From Allotamlana fucoidanivorans (lineage in GTDB: Bacteria; Bacteroidota; Bacteroidia; Flavobacteriales; Flavobacteriaceae): a DNA stretch of 64,000 nt. Below, piece by piece: positions 1 through 8,400 of this stretch (position 1 is its first letter; each line of letters opens with the position of its first letter). The position numbers and the translations under genes were made by a program. The stretch is taken from assembly GCF_006265225.1 (NCBI RefSeq), contig NZ_VDCS01000006.1:1-64000 (forward strand), written 5' to 3'. The notes beneath the pieces were generated by a model. The model had not been told where the DNA came from. It saw only the letters and a list, made by a program, of their open reading frames with translations, and did not search any database.

Positions 1-154
1 TCCCAGAGACCGAGAAGCTTCTTTTAACCCTATGCTGGTTCCTAAGCGCACTAACATGGTTGACGGCATAGAAAACGTCATTATCAGCCTTTATGCTAAG
101 GGTATGAGTAATTCTGATATTGAAGTGCAAAAAACGGAAATGCTGAACCACTGA
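1..154 (+). pseudogene. IS256-family transposase remnant (N-terminal part)
   Basis: Reading from base 2, the plus strand encodes about 50 residues ending at a TGA at 152-154. It contains PRDREASFNPMLVPKR followed by GIENVIISLYAKGMSNSDIE, which is the characteristic N-terminal block of IS256 (mutator-type) transposases in Bacteroidota. The similarity stops right after the SDIE word and the frame ends eight residues later, so the catalytic DDE part is missing. The 5' end lies outside the window. The 9-bp word AAAACGGAA occurs at 131-139 and again at 154-162, around the truncation point. This is a decayed insertion sequence, not an active element. The family call rests on motif recognition only. 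Confidence 0.75.
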
Positions 155-259
155 AAACGGAATTTTTTAAGCCACACAAAAACTCTTTACAGTCTAAGCT
201 ATTAAAAGGATTCTTATTAATTATTGCTATGCTGAATTTTATCCGCTGTGGGTGGTATA

Positions 260-913
260 CTATGACCGCCCTATCCAGCTATATGTTTCTATTATTTTTA
301 AAGTTGAAATATCTGTGCTATAAACACTATACCAACCCTGTTTTTCATGTGGAGAATCACCAGTAATATGATCTCCTTTAGTCCAATAAAAGCCTGGTTT
401 ATTTGGTATTCCTTCACCAGAATAAGACCAAAAATTTAAACCTAATACCCTTCCATTTTTTTTAATTGAATTAAGTACTTTTTGAAAAATATGACCGTAA
501 AATTTATTTCTTAAGTCTACGCTGTATTTAGGATTAAATTTCAAACTATCTCGGGCCAATCCAAATTCTTCCAAAACAATTGGTTTATTGAGTTTTTCTG
601 CGGCCGCAACATGTACCTCCCAATAATCATCTACCTTCTTTAACATATTTTCATAGTCATCCACGCCTTGATTGGAGCTAAACCAGTTCCAATTTTGTAG
701 CCAAATATGCATAGTTATATAATAGACCTTTCCATCCGTTGTAATGGCCAGAAGATTACTCCCCCTTCCCGGAACAGCCTGTAACAATCCAAAATACTGT
801 TCCTTTTCTCTATTATAGGTAAATCCTTATTTACCCTCATTATTAACACTAAAGATTAGCATCAAAACATTTATTAAAACTAACAAAACCAAAATTATCA
901 ATATTATCTTCAT
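260..913 (-). pseudogene. Decayed GH5 (mannanase-like) secreted glycosidase
   Basis: The C-terminal 175 residues (to 787) carry a GH5_7-like half barrel: HIWLQNWNWFSSNQG, then KPIVLEEFGLARD with the presumed nucleophile Glu, then FWSYSGEG. Upstream in the same frame, an ATG at 911-913 starts a 28-residue hydrophobic leader (MKIILIILVLLVLINVLMLIF...) that ends at an in-frame TAA (827-829). The frame then reopens as GFTYNREKEQYFG into the GH5 part. Signal peptide and C-terminus are therefore in phase, but the first half of the barrel, including the acid/base region, is gone and a stop lies between. A large in-frame deletion plus a nonsense mutation is the simplest reading. A mannanase-like relic fits the mannan theme of the locus. 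Confidence 0.75.
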
Positions 914-963
914 GTTGATTACGGTTTAGACAAACTTAAATCCATTAAAACACTGTTAAAAAC

Positions 964-999
964 AAAAAAAGAGAATACACATGTATTCTCTCTTTTTTA
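964..999 (-). terminator. Rho-independent terminator after the 1023-2027 gene
   Basis: A 10-bp stem (AGAGAATACA at 970-979, TGTATTCTCT at 982-991) is flanked by A-runs on the left and T-runs on the right, so it can work in both directions. It lies 24 bp past the stop of the minus-strand gene and separates it from the decayed GH5. Confidence 0.8.
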
Positions 1000-1022
1000 T
1001 AATACGGATGTTCGATACAATT

Positions 1023-2027
1023 TTACTTAATTAATACCTTTTTTACACCTAAATTACCAGATTCATCCTGCGCCTTAAGAATATAATACCCTGAGTTCAA
1101 TTTAGAGACATTAATGCTAGCGCTTTCAAAACGCTCTAACACTTGTTGTCCTAACATGTTATAAAGTTTAATATTAGCAACAGCCGATTTTGATTGAATT
1201 GAGATTACGTTTGATGACGGGTTTGGGTAAACTTGAAAATCAAATGAACTAAAGTCTTTCACACTTAGTGGTGCTGCTGTACTTGTTATTTCTGTAAGAT
1301 CAGCAACAGCGTCATATGCCACTACAACACTTCCGCCTGGAGCAACAATTTTATTTTTTGTTACGTAGTCATTTACAACTGCAGTCAAGTCTCCAACAAT
1401 AGTTACTTTACCGCCTCCCATAACTTCAAGAGCGTCATCTGACACAGCGCCATTAAACGACTTTGTTGAAGCAGGATCATTATCATCTCCCTTGAGCTGG
1501 GCTAATTTTAGTAACCCGCCATTTCTAACTGTTAATCTACAATCACTATTAGCATCAGCTAACCCTTCAAAATTAACACCAAACATTTCTCCAACCTCTA
1601 TTGTTCCCCAACAATCAATGTAACTCTTGGCTCCAGGATTAAATGCTAACCATAAGTGAGATTTTGTCTTAAAAGTTGCGTTTGGCTCCACTACTAGGTT
1701 AGCCTGTGTAGTCCAACCAATTGCAGCCCATCTTCCGTCAGTGGTTTCAATAGACCCACCACTTTTAATAGTAATTGTCCCATAATCTGATCCCACTCCT
1801 GCCGTAAATAAGCCAAAAGTATGTGCTTGTGTTACCACGCAATCAGCATTTGAAGTATTACCATCAAAAATAGCTTCATCAACTCCAAACTGAGGGTAAT
1901 AGCCCACATCCCAATTGCCATCATCCTCGAACTTATTGTTCCCTGATCCGTTTGTCCAATTATGTTGAGCGAAAGTCATTGATATACTTAAAACCAACGT
2001 CATTAAAAATAGTACTTGTTTTTTCAT
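1023..2027 (-). CDS. Type IX-secreted beta-rich protein of unknown function
   Basis: 334 residues. A signal peptide (MKKQVLFLMTLVLSISMTFAQ) is followed by a repetitive beta-strand region (about 22-250) rich in Gly, Asn and Thr with words such as GTITIKSGGSI and NLVVEPNATF. This resembles the parallel beta-helix or pectate-lyase-like fold of surface adhesins and glycan-binding proteins. The last 70 residues are a Por-secretion sorting domain (FQVYPNPSSNVISI, YNMLGQQV, SGYYILKA, KKVLIK). No catalytic motif is recognised. It is a single-gene unit with its own array promoter (2065-2137) and its own terminator, so it belongs to the PUL regulon. A glycan-binding or structural surface role is inferred only from secretion and context. 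Confidence 0.8.
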   Translation of the reverse strand: MKKQVLFLMTLVLSISMTFAQHNWTNGSGNNKFEDDGNWDVGYYPQFGVDEAIFDGNTSNADCVVTQAHTFGLFTAGVGSDYGTITIKSGGSIETTDGRWAAIGWTTQANLVVEPNATFKTKSHLWLAFNPGAKSYIDCWGTIEVGEMFGVNFEGLADANSDCRLTVRNGGLLKLAQLKGDDNDPASTKSFNGAVSDDALEVMGGGKVTIVGDLTAVVNDYVTKNKIVAPGGSVVVAYDAVADLTEITSTAAPLSVKDFSSFDFQVYPNPSSNVISIQSKSAVANIKLYNMLGQQVLERFESASINVSKLNSGYYILKAQDESGNLGVKKVLIK

Positions 2028-2064
2028 AATTTGTAAAATTTAGATTAGTTAAATAATTATGAAA

Positions 2065-2137
2065 CAAAAGTATTTCAACACATTAAAAACCAGATAATTA
2101 AAAATTAATATTCGATTAATAAACAATTAATATTAAT
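2065..2137 (-). promoter_or_regulatory. Array promoter C (11-bp TTAAT repeats) for 1023-2027
   Basis: On the plus strand CAAAAGTA (2065-2072) is the complement of a perfect flavobacterial -7 box (TACTTTTG). After 10 bp come five words starting exactly every 11 bp: TTAAA 2083, ATAAT 2094, TTAAT 2105, TTAAT 2116, TTAAT 2127. The array occupies the place of a -33 element. Same architecture as seven other units in the window. Confidence 0.8.
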
Positions 2138-2215
2138 AAAAATTAGTTTTTTTGAGATTATTATGATTAAACAAAATCTCTATTAATTAAAAAGCTTTTT
2201 GAGATAATTAAAAAT

Positions 2216-2249
2216 AAAAAAGCTAGATGAAATTCATCTAGCTTTTTTT
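2216..2249 (-). terminator. Bidirectional-type terminator after ROK kinase gene
   Basis: A perfect 11-bp inverted repeat (AGCTAGATGAA 2221-2231, TTCATCTAGCT 2233-2243) has A-tracts on the left and T-tracts on the right. It lies 23 bp past the stop of the ROK gene and ends unit 8. Confidence 0.9.
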
Positions 2250-2271
2250 AAAACAACTGTTCTATCTTTAT

Positions 2272-3390
2272 TTAAATAGTTAAATCATTTAGTTTATTTA
2301 TTGCAAAAGCATAGGCTCCTAATCCAATAATTTTACTCGTACTATTTTTAGAAACAGCCACACCTGTTCTTAAAAAAGGGTCGTAAACAGTTGTTTTATC
2401 TGTCCCAGGAATCTTTAATTCTTTATGCTTTCCTTCCAGTAATCTCGTTCTTCCAACTGCATCTTCTAAATTAAACACTTTTGGTACTAGCCTATCTAAA
2501 AAATCTCCATCTGCTGTTTTAAAACTAGATTCCATTTGTTCAAACATTGCTGGCGCAAATAATTCAAAAGCTCCAGAAACACCACCTCCAAGAACTACAA
2601 TTCCATCAAATAATGTAATGATATTTGATAAGGCCTCTCCTAACACAGCCCCAAAATCTTGAAACGCATCTAAAGAGGCATTTCTATTTCCCTCTATTTT
2701 GCCTGTAGCAATATCATAAATCTCTTGAGGGGTTCCAACCTCTTCTAAATCTAAACCTGTTTTTTCTGCAAAACTTCGTCTTATCCCTTCTCTACTTACA
2801 TGATCCTCTACATTACTTTCTGGATTAAGAATATCCCGTAACAACCAGCCTTCACCCCCATTCGAGTTATCGCCAGTAATTAATTTATTATCAGCAACTA
2901 AACCTACACCAAACCCTGTACCTAAAGTAACTCCTATAAGATTTTTAAAGCATTTTGGGCTTCCAACAGCTTCCAAACTTTTATTAATATCAGGTAAAAA
3001 ACCAAACAGAGCTTCTCCATATGCAAATAAATTACCATCATTATTAATATATACAGGAATATCAAAATGATGTTCTAGCATAGGTCCTAAAGGTACACCT
3101 CCTTTAAATGAAGGCAAATTTGGAAGATCTCCTATAATACCATTTGGATAATCTGCAGGACCAGGAAATGCAAAACTTATAGCTACTGGGGCTTCTTGAA
3201 GTTTACTTTTTACAATTTCAAAGCCAGATATTACTGTTTGTAAACATTTGGTTAAATTCTCGGAATTAGGATACAACCTTATAGGCTCTACAATCTGTTT
3301 TTTTCCCTGTATTGCAGAAAAGACAAAGTTAGTTCCACCAGCATCAAGCGTCATAACTATGCGCTCATCCTGTTCAATATTATATGCCAT
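2272..3390 (-). CDS. ROK-family sugar kinase (probable manno-/hexokinase)
   Basis: 372 residues, cytoplasmic. The N-terminal phosphate-binding loop LDAGGTNFVF (about 15-25), the middle AISFAFPGPADYPNG, the catalytic-Asp region INNDGNLFAYGEA, GVTLGTGFGVGLV, and a late GIVVLGGGVSGAFELF adenosine loop are all ROK hallmarks. The cysteine-rich zinc motif common in bacterial ROK kinases is not visible. It lies 6 bp downstream of a sugar permease gene in a two-gene unit. With ManA in the same locus, phosphorylation of imported mannose to mannose-6-phosphate is the most likely job. Glucose or fructose as substrate cannot be excluded from sequence. Confidence 0.85.
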   Translation of the reverse strand: MAYNIEQDERIVMTLDAGGTNFVFSAIQGKKQIVEPIRLYPNSENLTKCLQTVISGFEIVKSKLQEAPVAISFAFPGPADYPNGIIGDLPNLPSFKGGVPLGPMLEHHFDIPVYINNDGNLFAYGEALFGFLPDINKSLEAVGSPKCFKNLIGVTLGTGFGVGLVADNKLITGDNSNGGEGWLLRDILNPESNVEDHVSREGIRRSFAEKTGLDLEEVGTPQEIYDIATGKIEGNRNASLDAFQDFGAVLGEALSNIITLFDGIVVLGGGVSGAFELFAPAMFEQMESSFKTADGDFLDRLVPKVFNLEDAVGRTRLLEGKHKELKIPGTDKTTVYDPFLRTGVAVSKNSTSKIIGLGAYAFAINKLNDLTI

Positions 3391-3396
3391 TATTAT

Positions 3397-4548
3397 TTAA
3401 GCTTTTTTTGTTTTTGCAATTGATAAAATGAATAAGTAAACCATACATATTACTAATACAGATAAACTTGACATAAAGCCAAAGTATTCACTAATAGCCC
3501 CCATAATTGGAGGAATAAAAGCTCCTCCTGAAACTGCCATAATCATTAAACCTGAAATTTCATTTGAGCGTTCTGGCATTTTATCTACAGCTATTGAGAA
3601 TATTAAAGGAAATAAATTACCTGAACCAAATCCAACTAAAAATATAGCTACTAAGCCTACCGTTGGACTTGGAGCCATAAACATTAATAAAACACTCAAT
3701 AATGCTATAGTAGTAGTAATAATTAAAAATAATTTTGGTTTGATAAAGTTAAGTAAGATAGCCCCTAAGAAACGACTTATCATTAAAGCTACAAAATATA
3801 CACTAATTCCTAAAGAAGCCTCTTCTATACTCCAACTAAATAAATGCATCATATAATTTTGAATATTAGAATTCATAGCAACATCTGCACCAACGGTTAA
3901 GAATATACCTAAAACCATCATTAAAATAAAACTATTCTTTAATAAAGAAAAACATGATTTAAAAGTAGCTGGTTCTTTTTCTGCTCCACTTTCTTCTATT
4001 TGAGTGAAATACAACCATACTACGGCCAAAAGAGATGTTACGGCATAAACAGCAAACACCAATTTCCAATCACCAAACTGAGTAGCCATAGTTGCAGCAA
4101 TGATAGGCCCTAATAAAGACACGATTGCCTTAACAAATTGCGTTAAACTCATAAAACTAGAAAAACGCTCCCTAGGAGAGACGTCTTGTAGTAGTGGATT
4201 TGCAGACACTTGCACTATAGTATTACCTATACCCAAAAACACAAAGGCTGCTAACATGATTGAAAAAGAATAGCCTATAAACGGAATTAGCATACCAACT
4301 CCAGATAATGCCATACCCAAAACAAGCATATTACGTTTTCCCCACTTATCTTGAAATATACCAACGGGCACAGAAAGCAAGAAAAACCAAATGAATGCCA
4401 TTGAAGGTATTAATTGTGCCAAATTATCTGGTAAATCAAAGTCTTTCTGAATATAACCTGTTGATACTCCTACAATATCAACAAACCCCATTACAATGTA
4501 AGACATGAATACGGGAAGCAATTTACTCCAGCTTATTTTTGAAGTCAT
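3397..4548 (-). CDS. MFS sugar permease (FucP-like FHS group)
   Basis: 383 residues with about 12 hydrophobic segments. The first half has PVFMSYIVMGFVD, the loop-2 motif GIFQDKWGKRNML, and the FHS-type block GNTIVQVSANPLLQD. The second half has FGSGNLFPLIFSIAVDKMP and GGAFIPPIMGAISEY, which are typical of fucose/glucose/hexose:proton symporters of Bacteroidota. It would carry the monosaccharide released in the periplasm across the inner membrane. It is the first gene of a unit with the ROK kinase and has an array promoter at 4581-4649. Mannose is the likely substrate by context; the sequence alone does not prove it. Confidence 0.88.
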   Translation of the reverse strand: MTSKISWSKLLPVFMSYIVMGFVDIVGVSTGYIQKDFDLPDNLAQLIPSMAFIWFFLLSVPVGIFQDKWGKRNMLVLGMALSGVGMLIPFIGYSFSIMLAAFVFLGIGNTIVQVSANPLLQDVSPRERFSSFMSLTQFVKAIVSLLGPIIAATMATQFGDWKLVFAVYAVTSLLAVVWLYFTQIEESGAEKEPATFKSCFSLLKNSFILMMVLGIFLTVGADVAMNSNIQNYMMHLFSWSIEEASLGISVYFVALMISRFLGAILLNFIKPKLFLIITTTIALLSVLLMFMAPSPTVGLVAIFLVGFGSGNLFPLIFSIAVDKMPERSNEISGLMIMAVSGGAFIPPIMGAISEYFGFMSSLSVLVICMVYLFILSIAKTKKA

Positions 4549-4580
4549 AATATAAAATTTAGATTAATTTGTTAGGTTGT

Positions 4581-4649
4581 CAAATGTATCTTAGGTGTGT
4601 TAATTTTAATATAATAACCAATTAATTTATCCTTAAAATGTAATTTAAT
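4581..4649 (-). promoter_or_regulatory. Array promoter D for the permease-kinase unit
   Basis: CAAATGTA at 4581-4588 is the complement of a perfect -7 box (TACATTTG). After 11 bp come TTAAT 4600, ATAAT 4611, TTAAT 4622 and TTAAA 4633 at exact 11-bp spacing. A fifth TTAAT at 4645 is shifted by one base. As in arrays A and C, the second word is ATAAT. Confidence 0.75.
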
Positions 4650-4743
4650 TGTATTAAAAAAACTTTTAACGATATTTATAATAAAACTAGAGGCAATCAC
4701 ACTACTTAAATCTTAATAACTAAATGACAAATAGTTTGACATA

Positions 4744-5436
4744 CTATTCTGTTTGAAAAGACCATAGTTGACCTAAGGTTTCCCCGCCAAAACTATCTCT
4801 AACTACAACTTTCCAATAATATGTATTTCCTAAATCTAAAGCTACCTCATAAGAAGATTTATTAATATTTTCAGCAATTAAATCCGGTGTTCTTGTTGTA
4901 CCAAAATAAACATCATAAACTAACACATCATTGTCTTTATCTTCAGCAAGCCATTGAAGCATCACTGAACCCTCAAGTACTTTTTGATTTAATTTAGGAG
5001 CGACTAAACTTGGTAAATAAGGTAAATGATTACTCAAGCCATCTCCTTCAGTATTAAATCTTCTTATTAAAGAAAATTCACTTGCTTTCTTTTTGGAGTC
5101 TACAGCTCTAACACGCCAGTAGTAAACAACGCCTTTTAACACCTCAAAACTTGTAGTAGTTTTTAAAGTTGTTAAAGACTGAATGTTTTCAGAAAAAGTG
5201 TCATTAGTAGCAATCTGTATATAGTAGGATATGTTATCTCCTTGTTTGTCCACTGAGCTTTTCCATTCAAAATCTAATATGTTATCTGTACAATTTAAAT
5301 TATTGGCCGGAGCAATTAGCTCAGGAACTCCAGGTGCGGTATTCTTCTCAGGGTTAGGATTCACAATAGCTGAATCATCTTTACTACACGATAAAAAAAC
5401 TAGTAAAACCATGAACAAAACTCTTCTCATCATCAT
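4744..5436 (-). CDS. FnIII-domain surface/periplasmic lipoprotein
   Basis: 230 residues. A lipobox signal (MRRVLFMVLLVFLSCSK) makes it a lipoprotein. Two fibronectin-III-like repeats follow, about 35-130 and 138-230, each opening with a P-x-L-x-A/V-P strand and ending in YYWRVRAVDS and YYWKVVVRDS. No catalytic site is recognised. Its start overlaps the stop of the upstream giant cytochrome gene (ATGA type), so the two are translationally coupled and probably work together. It may be a surface partner or anchor for that secreted protein. Three consecutive ATG codons lie at the start; the third (5428-5430) could also be used. Confidence 0.8.
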   Translation of the reverse strand: MMMRRVLFMVLLVFLSCSKDDSAIVNPNPEKNTAPGVPELIAPANNLNCTDNILDFEWKSSVDKQGDNISYYIQIATNDTFSENIQSLTTLKTTTSFEVLKGVVYYWRVRAVDSKKKASEFSLIRRFNTEGDGLSNHLPYLPSLVAPKLNQKVLEGSVMLQWLAEDKDNDVLVYDVYFGTTRTPDLIAENINKSSYEVALDLGNTYYWKVVVRDSFGGETLGQLWSFQTE

Positions 5437-8400
5437 TGTTTAATCACTTTTAAATTAATTGGTTTTCTCAAATCTAATCTTACAAAATAAATACCTGTAG
5501 GCACATCTTTAAAAGAGACTCTTATTCCGTTTGAATACACTTTGTATATACCACTAGCCACTTTTTGTTGTAATGCATTGAATACATCTACTTTTACTTC
5601 TTTTAAATCAATATTTGGAATAACTATATTCAACACGTCTTGCGTTGGGTTAGGATAAACTGAAAAATAGCTTGTTAAATCAGCTGTGTTTAAAATACTT
5701 CCCTCACAATCCAATTGACTTGTAATAGCTACCTCGTCACCATGATCTACATCTATTTCAAAAGTGCTTGAATAGGTAGTCAACAATGCTTCTCCATTTA
5801 TGGCTATGGTGTAAGGAGCAGTTCCTGATGTTATTTCTACACTTTGTGTAACTACACTGCCGTTTTTAATGGTAACTGATTTACCTGTTATTTCTTCTGC
5901 AGCATCTACAACTACATTAAAACATTGCTGATATGATGGTTCTTCTGCAACTGAAATACATACCGAATAAACGCCTGGATTTAATCCTTCAACAACATGG
6001 GATTGAGGTTCATTGAAATCTTGTGGTTCGCTATTATTAAGAGATAAGGCATAGCTTAATGGCTGCATGGCATTGATAGCAATTCTGCCATTATTTTTAC
6101 CAACACATGATTCTCCAATAGATTCAACAGTGAAATTATTAGTATTAATCATCAAACATCCTCTAGCATCAACAATAGTTCCGGGAAGCGTTTCAGGACA
6201 TTTATCTAAGTCATTTTTAACACCATCATTATCATCATCCCTCTCTCCATGAGGTAAATCTTCTACCAATATTGTAAATTCATAAACTATATCATCTGAA
6301 ATACAGACTTCTGTATTTTGTTTTAAATGCAGCTTCCAGATATCAGCATTATTACCTAAGGAAATTAATATTGGAGCTGGGCTTGTATTTAATTGTAACA
6401 GTTCTCCTGTGGGTGTCTCCCATTGATACCCCCCATTAATCTCATAATTAACATCTAGTTCTAGAAAACTACCTTCTTTTATTAAGGTTGATGCACCGAT
6501 TTTAAACTTTTTATTATTAACACTATATTTAATGACATCATCATTTAGCTGTTCCATATCCTTTACATTAAACACAGCATTAATATCTGAACAACTTGGT
6601 CTTTTAAAAGCATATTCTCCAAAGTCTGAGGCATCAGAAATCACTACACGATGCTCTTGATTTTTTAAATCAAAAACTAATTCTTCTCCTTTTGGTGTAT
6701 TTAAATTAAGATACAGAGGAGAGTTTTCTTTATACACATGGTCTAATGGCATTTCTTGAACCAAATCCCATTTATGCATTACATATCCCTCTAAATAATG
6801 CCTTTGTTTATTTGATAATACATAATCGTAAAATAAAACTTCAGAAATTGGGCCTCTATGGTACCAGCTTCCACCGGCATTACCACCATCTCTTTGTCCT
6901 AAATAAAAAGTTCTAAGATTAGTAATAGCACTTGAAGTTGCTTCTACTTCTTCTTCTAATCTACCATTAATATAAACTTTTATTTTCCCGCCCTGTTTAC
7001 TTATAATTGTGGCAAAGGCACTTCCATCTTCATACACTCTCCCATGCTCCTGACTACCATTTATTTTAGTTCTAATTCTTCCTCCATTTCCTCGTCTATC
7101 TATGTAAAACGCAAAACCAGTATTTTCATCTTCATTACCTAAAAGCGCATTCCAATCGCCATGACTCGTTACATAATACTTCCCTGTAACAACCATACTC
7201 CAATCGCCATCCAAAACATCATCATTATTGGTTAAAAACAATGGGAGCCCATCTGAATCATTCATACCAAACATAATAGCGGGCTTCCCATTCATGCCAT
7301 TATTACTATATGTTGGTCTTAAATTATAGTTTGATTGATATGGCATTGAATAACCACTAGCAGACTTATTTTTCCAAACAGCAATAAGCTCTCCTTCTTC
7401 AGGTTTTGTCCCATCATTTCTAACATCTGAAGCATCCAACCAAAAAATAGGGTTTTGCAACTCTGGTGTTATTTTTAAATTCAATTCATCGCCAATACAT
7501 GCAATGGCATTCTTTAATGGTTGCCACTCTGCATCATTTTTACTTACTGAGATGCTATAATCTTTAGAAGCCAACACCATTTCTTTTTCAATCCAACTAT
7601 TTGAAATACAGGATTTACTACTTGTTACTCGGCATTTAATTTTTGCCCCTGGCCTTACCTCTGTAATATCTAGCTCACTTGAGTTATTTATAACCTTACT
7701 CTCATCAATCCACCATTCAAAAACTGGAAAATCACCTTCATTGGCGGTTTGAGCAATTATTTTTGTTGCATTTAAAGAACAATCTTCGCTTTGGTTTGTT
7801 ATAAAATCTAGTTGCAGTTGTCCCGTAGACCTAAATCTCTCCCAATCTATATTAGGCCAAGCTTCAGAACACCAATCAATCATCTCTTCTAAAATTTGAC
7901 AATCAACGCCTAATTTTGCAAATTCTGGAAATAGGTAATAAAATTTATCTGCATGATAATCAAGACCAACAAAATAAGTCATATCCTGTAAGTCTTCTGT
8001 TTTTTTACTTTCGTAATCCAATTCATTACTACCTCCATTAGGCAATCTATTCCAGTTTTCTAGGTTATTTTCAGGTTTTCTAACCTCTGTTAAAAACTGT
8101 CTTAGTTGCGCATTTAAAACCCACTTAGACATACCTTCTTCTATTCTATCAAGGAAGGTTGGCCAAACACTTGGTGCAAAATTATTTAACTGGTTACTAT
8201 CTGTTCTTCCTATAATATGCCAAGGACCTTGTACTCTTATTCTAAATCCCTTTCCGTTATTAGGTGTTGTAGCTCCAGACCACGATCTAAATTGGTACAT
8301 TGCATTCATAGAATGATAATACCTAAGTGGTTCATAAATACCCGATGTACTACTTGCCTTCATAATAAAGTCGGGATGGTAATTATAATCCATTGGTGAG

